Under the pieces are notes generated by a model. The model did no database searches, was not told the origin of the DNA, and saw only the letters and a list, made by a program, of their open reading frames with translations. Shown in pieces: positions 11,601 through 21,512 of a stretch of DNA of 64,000 nucleotides. Position numbers and translations under genes: made by a program. Position 1 is the first letter of the stretch; each line of letters opens with the position of its first letter. Source of the DNA: Myrica gale (lineage: Eukaryota; Streptophyta; Magnoliopsida; Fagales; Myricaceae). The stretch is taken from NCBI GenBank assembly GCA_963930655.1, contig OZ005607.1, positions 17,868,374 to 17,932,373 on the forward strand, in the 5' to 3' direction.

Positions 11601-13850
11601 TTAACTCACACTACACTTGGCCGGATGTAAGTTGGATTTTTCTTTAGATCTCTTACCGTTGAGGCTTCTAAATGCTAGATCTGAACATGGTGGTTGTATA
11701 TGATGAAGAGATGAGGTTGTAAGGCTCAATGCATGCTAGTTTGGTCTTAAAATGCAAAAGGAATGCATGTTGCAAGTTTTGGCATGAAAGGTTGTGTTGG
11801 TTGGTGTTGGTCGAACCTTGTATGCCTTTGATCTTCAAGTAGAACTTTGTTTAAGTATAGATTTGATGAAAGGTCATGATATATGTAAGTTTAGTAAACA
11901 TATGCATATAAGCTAGTCTTGAAATGTAGAAGTTTGCATGCAAATCAAAAGAACCAAGGAAAACCTAATTATTCTATGAATATGGGTGTTGGCCGAATAT
12001 TATGTATTGCTAGATCTTGAAGTTGTTTTGTGATTTGTAGATCCTAGGTTGTGAATCTAAAAATGGAGGATGAGATCACCATTGGAGAAGAAAATTTAGA
12101 CAAGGAACACTTGAAATTGAGCATGGCCGAATAACCTAGTAAAAGGAAAACCCTAATGGCCAACAATTAGTAATTTAAAATGTAATTTCATGTGATGTAT
12201 AAGTAAAGTTAATATTATGGCTAAATGGATTAGAGGTTAAAATCTAAATTTAGTATTAAGAGAAATATTAGAAGTTAGCTAAGTATAAATAATGAAACTT
12301 AGACTTCGGATTGGTACCATTAGATTATTGCTTTTGGACTTAGATGCTAATAGGATATGTTGAATCGTTAAATACTTTTCTTAAATGATTAATAAGAGTT
12401 TTCTAAGTAAACTTTTGAGAATGATATGATATTTTTGGGAAAAACCGATTAAAATACAAATATTTATCTTGTATGATTAAGTACTTAACTCCTAGTAAAT
12501 AAGAGGTGTTTGAATCGCTTGCAGGCGATCTTCGTATCTTTATTCAGAATCAAGGAGACCGAGGTAAGTGGAAATTGTAAGTAGAAACTTACACTTTTAT
12601 GAAAACTGGAATGACACACTGCATTGATTCATGAACAAGCATGATATTTCGAGCAAGCATGAGCATTGCATGATTTTTCTAAAGAGATTTTTTATGCAAT
12701 GTCGTATGGAAAGTTTTATGGAAAGATAAGTTAAGTCAAGGGGCTCTGGTCGGTACCGCACCATCATGATGGACTCCCATACTGAAGGACGAATACGAGA
12801 AGGTTGGGTGAATCCTAAGAGGCTGTGCAAACCACACTGAAGGACAATGAGAAGGTGTTGGCCTTTAAGGGTCGTGTCTAGCCATCAGGCCTGGGGCAAC
12901 TACGGGCTAGCTCGACCAAATGAAAAGTCCCCAAGGGTAAGGGAGACAGTTCCGATAGGAACGCACAACCCGGACTCCAGGGGTTAAATGGAGCGTAAGT
13001 AGCCCACAAGTTATGAAGGAAATGTTTTCAAGGGCCAGGGGCCAATTTCAAGAACAAGTTTATGTCTACAAGCAAGAGCATATGCATACCCATGACATGC
13101 ATATGCATCATGAATTATGATTTCTCATGATTAAGCAAGTTCAAGTCAAGGCATGTTTTAAAGTTATGTTTTTCCCTTACTGAGTCTTTTTGACTCACGT
13201 TTTTAAAATTGTGTCATTCCAGATGCCTCAGGTGAAGGAAGTCAGGAGGACTACCTGACTTAGAAGAAAGATGATTTCTATGTTTTGTTATTGTGACTTG
13301 ATCGATGAGATCCGTCACTTGTTAATGTTAAAACATGTTATGTATGTATTAAGATGCAAGTTATTGAGAACTTTAATCATGATATGAGTTGGCTCGCTTC
13401 TCTCGCGATTCTATATTTTCCGCTGTAAGTATGTATGTACGAACGTTGGAGCTTTCCGGGGGATTGCTCGCGGCTGTCACGGTCCCTGCGGAATGGCAAT
13501 CGGGGTGTGACAATTAGGACGCGCGATTAAGCCTCTGCCTTCATCAAATTTAACTACACAATCTTCTGATCTACAACACCAGTTAGCGAAGGGAAGGGAT
13601 GAGATAAAAGGGATGAGAGCTGCTAAAGAAAAAGACTTGCAAGAATTTGTGAAGAATCAAGCTCAGATGGAGGTCATGCTGCAGGAGGAGCGCATGAAAA
13701 AGGAGCAAGAACGCATGTAAAAGGAGCATGAGCGCTTACGGGCAGAAATATCAAAGGAGTTGGAGAAGAATATGTCCTTTGTAATGGAGAAGAAAATGAG
13801 CGATGTGTCAAAGCGACTATTCAGCCAGTTTGGGGACTCACACAGGTAGA
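8640..13850 (+). pseudogene. tnpA-like CACTA protein (plant transposase, Ptta/En-Spm type), split by LTR insertion
   Basis: The frame YTEIEVYSEILGTKSGYVWG (near 9680) is a hallmark block of the En/Spm tnpA-like family. It stops at 9728, where the LTR begins. After the LTR, 13513 onward reads GRAIKPLPSSNLTTQSSDLQ and then a coiled-coil rich in K, E and Q (EERMKKEQERM), the usual C-terminus. The sequence before and after the LTR joins in frame once one copy of the ATTAG duplication is removed, so this gene was the insertion target. Other stops, such as one near 13720, show the gene was already dead or has decayed since. Confidence 0.75.
9729..13512. mobile_element. 3.8-kb solo LTR, probably Ty3/gypsy (possibly Tekay/Del-like)
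   Basis: The unit starts TGCGAGACCCCG and ends CGGGGTGTGACA, which are inverted versions of each other as LTR ends should be. It is flanked on both sides by ATTAG (9724-9728 and 13513-13517), a 5-bp target duplication. No gag, pol or primer-binding site is seen inside, so it is a solo LTR left by LTR-LTR recombination or a very large LTR-like non-coding element. A partial second copy in the opposite orientation is at about 55725-58031. The lineage call comes from LTR length and termini only and is tentative. Confidence 0.75.
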
Positions 13851-13984
13851 TGCATGTATGTTGCAATAACTTTGTAATTATGTATTATTACGATGTTATT
13901 TTCGATTTAATTACGTATCATTATTTGTTATTATTGATGTTCATTAATGTGAGTATTGTATTGTTATTGCAACCTCCAAAAAAA

Positions 13985-14245
13985 CAACTAAATACTAATC
14001 CTAAGGGTCATTGTCTTTGCCAGTGAGATCGATTACGTCGTTAGCCGATGTTGTCATTACCGGGTCTACCGGTACATCAAGGATCCAAGGAGGAAGAGGT
14101 GCAGATGGGGTGCATCCTTTGACAACCAGTAGTGCAAGTGCTCAACTAGCACTTCAAGGTAGCCAACACACTTACACAAATATGAACACCCTCATCTTCT
14201 GCTATTATATTAAATACAGGTACATGCAACAAAAGAAGAAATAGG
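13985..14245. repeat. Dispersed repeat, copy 1
   Basis: This stretch is a close direct-orientation match to about 51000-51265, sharing blocks such as GAGATCGATTACGTC and GGATCCAAGGAGGAAGAGG. It is followed by low-complexity AT-rich sequence. It probably derives from an LTR element, but no diagnostic part is present. Confidence 0.55.
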
Positions 14246-14475
14246 AGTGAGTCTTAAGGACTCAGTAAGGTCGGGGATGGGGAAACATGACAATAACCAA
14301 ATAATAAAAAGCTGATAAGATAATAATATAAAGCATAATAAAAGAATAATGTGCAAATAAAGATAAATCAAAAATTTGATGCACATGTGACAACGCCACT
14401 TTAACAGTCCCCGACTAACAATTTCCATGAGTTGTCCACAAATCCGTCCACTGTTTAACCCCCAGTGACAAGGTT

Positions 14476-14740
14476 CACTACAAAAAAAGAGCTATAGCAG
14501 CAACGGTCGCTGACCGCTGCTATAGGCCAAAAAAACGATGCTATAGGCCAAAAAGACCTATCGCAGCGCGACCGCCACTGTATCTCCGTCAAGATAGGTT
14601 TTAGCGACGATTTTCGCGACCGCTGGTGAAGACCGCCGCTATAGACTTGAACCGAAAATAATGGTTTTTTTGAAGCGTTTCAAGAAACGTTGCTATAGGT
14701 CTTTAGCAGCGTTTTTAAAATACTACTATAGGTCATCTCG
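14476..14740. mobile_element. CACTA left terminus with GC-rich subterminal repeats
   Basis: CACTACAAAAAAAGAGC at 14476 is a CACTA terminal inverted repeat facing right. It is followed by several copies, in both orientations, of a motif like GCTATAGCAGCG and GACCGC, the clustered subterminal repeats to which tnpA-type proteins bind. No matching right end of the same subfamily is found nearby; the end at 18166 has different subterminal sequence. Confidence 0.7.
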
Positions 14741-14879
14741 ATTTTTTTTTGGTATGTGCCAGCATTTTTAAAATACCACTAATTTTTTTCTATATTTTCC
14801 TATACATGTTTTTTTAATTGGTAATACAAATTTATTTTAATAATTATAATTCAATAGATGTAAAAACTTAAAGACAAGG

Positions 14880-15350
14880 ATAATAAAACAAGAATCTCTT
14901 CATTATTGATTAATAATATTTTACAACAAACACAAGAATCTCTACAAGTAATCTAAAAAGTAACAAATTTCTAATATAAAATAACAATAAGCAAGGACCG
15001 ACTAAAATATTCAAATACAACACAACAAGTAAGGACCAATTAAGATCTTCCTCCTTTGACACATCAACATCTTCTATCTTGAATTCCTATAATAGAAAAT
15101 AAATATCACATGAGAAATAGAAATAAACAAAATATTTATGTAAACAAAATATCTACTTTTATATAAAGCTATAAGCAACTCTAGATAAAACGGGTCAAAA
15201 AATTTCCCCCTCCCTTATCACCAAATTGAATAAAAAACCCAAGGTGTTCAAATCTTTCCATAGTCAAACACTTGATTTTGCCTTAAAAGTAACCATAAAA
15301 CTGCTTAAAAAAATGCACGCATTAAATTCTACATCTAATAGAAAAATGGT
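14880..15350. other. AT-rich sequence, no gene recognised
   Basis: This stretch is dominated by A/T-rich low-complexity sequence. A possible exon-like piece on the minus strand near 15040-15090 (EFKIEDVDVSKEED after an AG) was not recognised. Confidence 0.4.
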
Positions 15351-15750
15351 TAGCATGTACTAAAAGACAGGAAAAGAAAAAATTGAAGCAAAGCCTCCAG
15401 CAAACTCAGTAGTAAAAAATGCAGCAGTTTTACAAACCAAAGATTCTTCGCCTTCCCCTTCCACAGGCTCTCCCTTCTGCTGGGAAAAAAAGGAAAACTC
15501 GGGGGTTGAGAAGATAGAAAGAAGAAACATAGGCACTTGACAACAAAATAATGAATCTGCTGTGTCTTCTCCAGTTTCTCGGCAACAGAAAGGAAAATGA
15601 ATTTCATCAATTAAGTAGGAAATTGAAAGCTTTCAACCAAGTGAAATGAGAGGCAACAAACTTCAACAAATCTTAAGCCACGGTAATCTGGAACTAGTTG
15701 AATCACGGAAAGATTGAGGTTTCACATAAACCAGGAACAACAAGGCATAC

Positions 15751-15825
15751 CTTTGAGCGACCAGACAATTCCTTTTTCAGGTTTGCTAGATCATCATCAA
15801 CTGACGCGCCCTCTAATAATGCAAA
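15751..15825 (-). pseudogene. VIPP1: VIPP1 (IM30) single-exon fragment
   Basis: The minus-strand exon reads [20 protein letters not shown] followed by SGRSK (25 codons). This is the near-C-terminal helix region of VIPP1, the chloroplast inner-envelope and thylakoid membrane-remodelling protein. It has good splice borders: ATATTGCAG before it and GTATGCC after it. A following exon may start at 15476 after CCCAGCAG with KGE, as in VIPP1, but soon diverges and stops at 15360. The upstream VIPP1 exons (the PspA-like coiled coil) are absent from the next kilobase. It is therefore a gene fragment, copied or captured, not a working gene. Confidence 0.7.
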
Positions 15826-15829
15826 CTGC

Positions 15830-16900
15830 AATATCAAGTGTAAAATAGATAAGAATGAGTTCTGAAAAGGAACCATTCAATAAGATGCAATCCCCATGAT
15901 CCTCAGCAAGAAACGGAAAGCATAAACATTTAGCAGTATAATTATCGTGCATTACAGAAGAGCAATGCTTTCAATTGATCTCTCTTGGTCTCTATCATAC
16001 CAAATACCACATTAACCCTCCCTTACTTTCAAATGCAAAAGTAATTCAGTGTGAAAGAGTAACTTTTAGCCATGATTTTCTTCGAAGATGCCACTATATA
16101 ACTATTTTCAGTTTCTCTTTTATGTTAATGCACTTCCCAATGATACGTAAGCAAGACATTTCTGGTCCTTTATAGAGAATAAAGAATATAATAAATATGG
16201 ATTATAGATGTTTGTAATCAGTCATATATCATCTCATTCAGGGTAGGAATAATAGGATTTCATTGCTATAAATATGGATTATTGAAAAGAATAAAACATG
16301 TATTTGGATATTTCCCTTCAACCTCACAAAATTGTATTATTTATTTGACACTAATGGTTGAGGGGTAGGGAAGGTGATTTATTGTTGACCTGCTTTCTCT
16401 CCTGATCCTTAGAGCTGTCTTTTGGAGCTTTGGTTGCCCCCCTTTGTTGACCTTTCAGGAGACATGTTGTAATGTGAAGCTGGCAATACGTGCTTGAGTC
16501 GATGATAAATCCGCCGTTCTAGCCTTCTATAAATGGTGATTAGACTTGTTAAGATTTTTTTAAAATTATACTTTCTTCATAAAAAAAATAGAAACCAAAG
16601 TGGTTGTCCCTTTATGTTATTTATTTTGTTGTGCTATATTTATACATGTAATAAAATACATCAAAAAAATTTAATAAACCAACCTTTAATCTTATTTTTA
16701 ATTTAAATTAAAAAATAAATTGTAATAATTTTTTATTAATTTCTTAAGTGTTCAAGCTCGAAAAAAGAGTGCACCAAATTAAAATTTGAAATTCAAATGA
16801 GACTAGTAGTTAATCTGTTAAAGTATACATTATTATTTTTTATAAAAAAAAGGTCGTTTATTTTAGTAATTCCTTCAATCAATTGAAAACTTCATTGGTT
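15830..16900. other. No gene recognised
   Basis: The sequence is AT-rich. A stretch at about 16371-16590 ends in CTTTCTTCATAAAAAAAA and may be the 3' tail of an unclassified non-LTR retroelement, but no coding or TSD evidence supports it. Confidence 0.35.
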
Positions 16901-17330
16901 AATCAGAATTTTTTTTGTCTTATCTTCTATTTTTCCGACTAATAACAGAGGAATCTTTCATTATGATCTGGATTACACCCTTCTATTTCTCATTTTTTTT
17001 CTTCTCCTTTTCCTTTTTTTTCATTCCTTAAAGTGGACCCTCTAGAACATAACTAAAAATGACTAAAAAAAGTAAATTTATTAATTATCTTAATTTATAA
17101 TTGATCCAATTACTAATAACTATAGACAACCAACCCATCGCTTCATATTATATAAATCTAAAGAACCGGTCATGGTATGATATATTGGTTATATCATTGT
17201 AGCAACGGAAAGTTTTTTGCAATAAAAAAAAAAGAAAAATTAATCTGATTTAAAGTTGTGAAGCAATAACAATAAAAATGCAGATAAATGGAAGAATGAG
17301 AGAAAAAGAGAAAAACAATATGATGCAAAA

Positions 17331-17402
17331 GCCTGCTATCGGAATCGAACCGATGACCATCGCATTACAAATGCGATGCTCTACTCGCTGAGTTAAGCGG
17401 GC
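17331..17402 (-). tRNA. trnT-UGU: Plastid-derived tRNA-Thr (UGU), nuclear copy
   Basis: The minus strand starts GCCCGCTTAACTCAGC, has the anticodon arm CATCGCATTTGTAATGCGATG with anticodon TGT, and the T arm ATCGGTTCGATTCCGAT. It is 72 nt with no CCA encoded. This is the plastid trnT-UGU sequence with a few changes in the D arm, and one acceptor-stem pair (4-69) is mismatched. It sits in a nuclear plastid insert and is probably not a functional tRNA gene. Confidence 0.85.
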
Positions 17403-17545
17403 TTACATAACAAAAATTGTACATACATATTAATTTAGAAAACTAATGGGATCTTAGTTATTAATTGTTCATTCTTAGACCGATTTTATATCACCCTTCA
17501 ATTCGAATTAGCAAAAGCAATGTCTCCTTGCATAATATGGATTCC

Positions 17546-17703
17546 ATTCTTTATCGGATCATAAAAACCCACTTTCCTAAAATCTCTTCCTTCTCTTCGG
17601 GATCGAACATCAATTGCAACGATTCGTTAAACCGGCTATTGGGATAGATGTAGATAAATAATACCCCTAGAAACGTATAAGAAGTTTTCTCCTCATACCG
17701 CTC
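17546..17703 (-). pseudogene. rps16: Plastid rps16 fragment: group II intron domain V and exon 2 start
   Basis: On the minus strand 17703-17670 is a 34-nt group II intron domain V (GAGCGGTATGAGGAG and its pairing arm, with the catalytic AGC at the base). After a short domain VI stretch the exon reads [20 protein letters not shown] then FYDPIKN, which is ribosomal protein S16. The match stops after KN near 17546, where unrelated plastid spacer begins. Only about a third of exon 2 is present and exon 1 is absent. Confidence 0.75.
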
Positions 17704-17790
17704 AAGAAAATTCGAAATTATGTTTATATATAGAATTTATAATTAATGTCAAATAGATCCATAAAATAATAAAATCAATTAAATTATGAT

Positions 17791-18042
17791 TTAAATACTT
17801 TTCTTGTCCAAAAATCCTCCTCCTTCCCCCGCCGCCTTCTGACTCGCGGGAATATACAATGACAACTTCCTAACACTCATGCCTGCTCGTGAGACTGCCT
17901 CTTGAACGTCCAATGGCGAGTTGCTCCGACCTGAGCTATGCAAGAGCAAGATCCCCCTTGATCCTTGCCGGATGTGCTTGATGGTCCCCCATAATATGCT
18001 CACTTGGGGAATTCTGACTCCAGCTGTTCCAAGTAGCGCCAC
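17791..18042 (-). other. GC-rich unknown open stretch
   Basis: An 83-codon frame on the minus strand (MALLGTAGVRIPQVSILWGT at its start) stands out from its AT-rich surroundings by base composition. It has no family motif I recognise. Its position between plastid DNA and a CACTA right end suggests a captured exon, but that is a guess. The frame may equally be chance. Confidence 0.25.
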
Positions 18043-18059
18043 TAAAATTATGTCGCTAA

Positions 18060-18166
18060 ATCAAACACTTTATCAATTGCGCGAGTGACAGGGTCTATTT
18101 TGTCGCGCAACGGCCCGTGCGCGACAAATGAATTATATAAATCATTCAAGGCCGCGTTTGTAGTGG
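18060..18166. mobile_element. CACTA-type right terminus
   Basis: The segment ends TTTGTAGTG at 18166, the mirror of CACTACAAA, and contains a strong inverted motif (GTCGCGCAAC and GTGCGCGAC) just inside. The adjoining trinucleotides do not match those at 14476, and the subterminal repeats differ, so I do not pair the two ends. Confidence 0.5.
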
Positions 18167-18261
18167 CTTTGATTGATTTATATATTATTAAATTAAATAA
18201 TTTATTTTTTTATAATTATTATGATAGTAAAAAAATTAAAATATATAATTCAAAAAATACG

Positions 18262-18478
18262 TAGAAAATGGTTTCATAAATATAAAATTATAAAAATAGA
18301 TAAAATATCAACTAATTTTCTACTTTATCTATTTTTATAATATAGAAAATGGTTTCATAATTATAAAAATTATAAAATAGATAAAATATCAACTAATTTT
18401 CTACTTTATCTATTTTTATAATATAGAAAATGGTTTCATAATTATAAAAATTATAAAATAGATAAAATATCAACTAAT
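18262..18478. repeat. 81-bp AT-rich tandem repeat, about 2.7 copies
   Basis: TAGAAAATGGTTTCATAA recurs at 18262, 18343 and 18424, exactly 81 bp apart. Each unit contains an internal inverted pair (AAATAGATAAA and TTTATCTATTT) that could form a hairpin. Confidence 0.85.
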
Positions 18479-18484
18479 TCATTT

Positions 18485-18735
18485 AAACACGCTTCAACCA
18501 TTCATTTAACACATGCTTCAACCACTGTTGCCCTAACACACGCTTCAACCATTCATTTAAACCCAAACCCTGCCATAGACTCCCCCGAGTGCAGTTTTGA
18601 TGGTGTCGACATCTGCCAAAGACACTCGAGAGCAGTTTTGATGGTATACACATATGCCACGTACACCTGAGAGCAAAATTTCAGAGAAGGATGATGGTGT
18701 CGACACATGCTAACTATCTGTTGATAGATGCTTTC
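18485..18735. repeat. Degenerate short tandem repeats
   Basis: A 25-30-bp motif (ACGCTTCAACCATTCATTTA) recurs three times at about 18488-18560. It is followed by two to three loose copies of a ~45-bp unit with GAGAGCAGTTTTGATGGT and GTGTCGACA. No coding content is supported. Confidence 0.55.
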
Positions 18736-19129
18736 GATTTCACAAACTTTCAAAGAACACTGCCAGCTCATCTTTTTTATTTAAAAAGTCTAGTACACCT
18801 TTCCAATGTTACTATAAAGTATCTTGGGAAACATACAAGTTTAAATGACTATAAATAAAACAAGATGAAGACAGAAAAGATAAAAACTTGCATCATCATT
18901 TATGACCTAGCATCCAAATAAGGAGAAAGAGATTGAAGAAGAAAGCTGCAAAGACAAAAGCTTTTATTCTCTAACCTTGTCTTCTTGCTCTTTATTGCAT
19001 TTTGCAATTGCACATCTGGCATAAAAAGTCATTCTTTATTTCTTCTTTCACCTTATTCATTGTAAAACACTTAAGTGCAAGGATACACTTGGGTTTACCC
19101 GTGAGGATAGAAAAAATCTCACTTTTGGT

Positions 19130-19732
19130 TTTCGGTGGTTTGGGCTTTGACCGGGACTATCTCCTTTTTCCTTTTGGCCGATGTACCTCCAAATTCAAGC
19201 TGATCCAACTAGTGTGGTGGGGAAAACTTTACACTCAATAGCATCTTGTGTATCCAACAAATCCATCTGGGAGGGATATATATCCCTCGAAGTGATCAAC
19301 GGGATCACCTACGCTTGTGTATTTGTCAATGAAGGGCATATGAAACTTGAATGGTAACTTGGGTCCCATGATTTCCTGTGTAAACTGGACTCCATTCTAT
19401 GCATCATATATATTCTCAATGGAAGATGGTGGTGGTTTGTCTACTTTCTTTTTCACCCACCTCAATTCGATCAGTACTTCAAGTTTCGCATTGACTCGTG
19501 CGTCTTGATTTCAGTTTGGTGGAACATCTCCGTCTTCTTGCAACGGTATTGAGACATCCTCTTCTCGTCTGTTTAGACTTCCTCTCGGCTTCGAAGTTGC
19601 AACTGTGAGAATCGTTGTGTTCTCCATCGCCTGCACCTTTAGCTTCATTGCTCTAATTTGGTCCCATTTGAATTTCTCCTACTCTGCCTTTACCTTATCT
19701 TAAGAACCTCGTTCTCAGAAACGGTGCGAACT
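19130..19732 (-). mobile_element. Ty3/gypsy gag remnant with primer-binding-site-like sequence
   Basis: The minus strand reads MGPKLPFKFHMPFIDKYTSV then GDPVDHFEGY, and further on ECKVFPTTLVGSA, a classic plant gypsy gag N-terminal region. Upstream of it, at plus 19731-19711, is GTTCGCACCGTTTCTGAG, which looks like a primer-binding site. An LTR is therefore expected from 19732 rightward, though its far end was not found. The element is a broken fossil with several breaks. Confidence 0.65.
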
Positions 19733-19734
19733 GA

Positions 19735-21295
19735 TGAATCAGTCAATTTACGAAGGTTATTCGAAATAAATGCATTTCTGTCCTCTTTCCCTGCACGATA
19801 TAAACAAAAACTCTTGTAATTGGGGAATAAATCGTCCAATTCAATTCTTTTGTACTGTTTTTCTTTGAATCAGAAATTGCTGTGTTGTGAATTGCATACC
19901 TTTCTTCTTTTTTATCCTTTTTTTATAGTGAATACTCCACCTTTTCGTTGTTGCTCCTTTATTGGGCTTCCTTTTCCAACTACTCAACACCATGGTTTTT
20001 TTGGGTAGTGGACGGTTTTCCTTCCATCGTGTGTATTTGATCGTGGAACTTTATTTTCGTGGGTCGCATCTTTGATTGTCAAATTCTTGTTGGACTTATC
20101 TTTTAGGAATTTCTCCAAATTTACCTCTTTTAGGCCTAGTTATATAAATCCAGATCTTTATGGGCCGGTTATCTTCATATTTGGTATCATTGTAAACATA
20201 ATATAAAATTAGTCCACGCGTTTTTCTTTTTCATACTTGTTTCTGGGCTGCCCGTGCGAAGCCACATTACCATAATTTATCACTTTTTTTTTATTAAAAA
20301 GAGCATTTATGTATCAAAACTTGAAACTAAGCATAAGCGCGGACAAAATTTGTTTTCTGGGCAATGTTCGGTTTCATAAAACAAAAAAGAGGATTTGAAT
20401 CCTCATTTACTATGTTCGGCTAAAAAGCAAACGAAAAGGAGAATTCTCCTCCCCCTCCCCTGCAGTCCCCTGCCCCATGTCCCCCGCTTGTCTCTGGCGG
20501 CATTCATTGTTTTTTTTGTCTTTTACGGATTATTTTATTTTATTTTTTTAAAATATCTTTTAAATATTCTATTTTTAATAAAAAATAAAATATTTAAAAT
20601 ATAAAACAAACAACTTTAAACATCATCATTATTTTTTTACACCTCAACAACTTTTACACAAACACCAATACAACTTTATCACCACCTAAAAATTCACAAA
20701 ATTTTCCAAATCCTACAAAAACCTTCAAACATCACCCTGGTTTTTTTTTTTTACAGAAAGATTGCGAAACCAAAAACAACAATTGACAAAAAGAAAACTG
20801 ACACGTCAAACTACAAACTACTACTTACTCAACCAAACAGAAATCGTGCGACCCTTTCATTGATAACAAAAAATTATTTTAAAAATAGCGCCTACGAAGA
20901 TAGAAATAATCCTATAGGTCGGAGGTTAGATATACCATTTATCTGAAATTTTCGAATACTTTTGAAGACAGAATGTATCGTGTACGTCACCACCAACGGG
21001 ATTCTGAGGAAGCAGATCCTAGGACATTTTGTGACAACAGGAATGTAAAAAAAAAAATATAGGTTGAGTCAAGAGGATTATCTCTCTGTGGTTGCATAAA
21101 TATTCACTGGGCTGTATAGAACCAAAGGCAAAATATGCTGCTTTTTTTTTCGAAACTCAGAGCATGAAGTTCTGGTTTTTGCACAAATACAACTTAGAGC
21201 CGTGGGAACCAAATAGCCTCATGGACACCTATTACCTCCTGGCATGGATACGTGCAACAGATTATGCCAAGAATAAAATATGTTGCTTGCATTCA
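19735..21295. other. No gene recognised; possible decayed LTR
   Basis: The sequence includes small palindromes (GGAGAATTCTCC near 20440), AT-rich runs and unremarkable sequence. The first part may be the decayed LTR of the gag remnant to the left. Confidence 0.35.
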
Positions 21296-21300
21296 AACGT

Positions 21301-21512
21301 GTCTGCTCTAGTGGTTAGGGTTTATTTGTACTTGTGTAGGTTAGGTGCATTGGTCACCTGTTCGATTCTCCTCTAGGTGAATATCATAAATCACTTAACA
21401 GGAGTCGCAAGGGTATGGATGAGTCTAGGTTAGCTCCCTGATGTTTATCTATGCTTTAAATGGGTTCATTCATGTGGTCTGCCGTATAGTTTCTCCTCGT
21501 TACTAAAAAAAA
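21301..21512 (+). mobile_element. tRNA-derived SINE
   Basis: The 5' end carries RNA polymerase III promoter boxes: an A box (TAGTGGTTAGGG, 21309-21320) and a B box (GTTCGATTCTC, 21360-21370) about 50 bp apart, as in tRNA-derived SINEs. The body runs to a short A tail (21505-21512) after TTTCTCCTCGTTACT. The total length of about 210 bp is normal for plant SINEs. No clear target duplication was found. Confidence 0.7.

Larger units (their letters stand above)
7366..13860 (+). mobile_element. CACTA (En/Spm) transposon remains, interrupted by a long solo LTR
   Basis: Two CACTA gene remnants lie on the plus strand: the C-terminal part of a tnp2-like transposase (7366-8534) and a tnpA-like protein (about 8640-9728, continuing 13513-13850). 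A 3784-bp LTR sits between the two parts of the second gene. The catalytic half of tnp2 is missing on the left, where the element meets a LINE fragment. No CACTA terminus belonging to this copy is recognised; the nearest CACTA end (14476) points away from it. The element is non-functional. Confidence 0.75.
16920..17790 (-). other. Nuclear insert of plastid DNA, chimeric (trnT-UGU region plus rps16)
   Basis: A plastid tRNA-Thr(UGU) gene (17331-17402) and its trnT-trnL-type upstream spacer are joined, near 17545, to the second exon and 3' intron end of plastid rps16. In standard angiosperm plastomes these loci are tens of kilobases apart, so the insert is a mosaic. The AT-rich flanks (about 16920-17330) look like trnT-rps4 spacer, but this is from memory and less certain. 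The surrounding transposon sequence shows the locus is nuclear. Confidence 0.65.

Noticed and set aside
14011-14244. 77-codon plus-strand frame as a gene
   Set aside because: It is within a dispersed repeat whose second copy (51000-51265) does not keep the frame.
14476-18166. A single 3.7-kb CACTA element carrying VIPP1 and plastid DNA
   Set aside because: The two ends share only CACTACAAA; subterminal repeats differ and the flanking trinucleotides (GTT and GCT) do not match.
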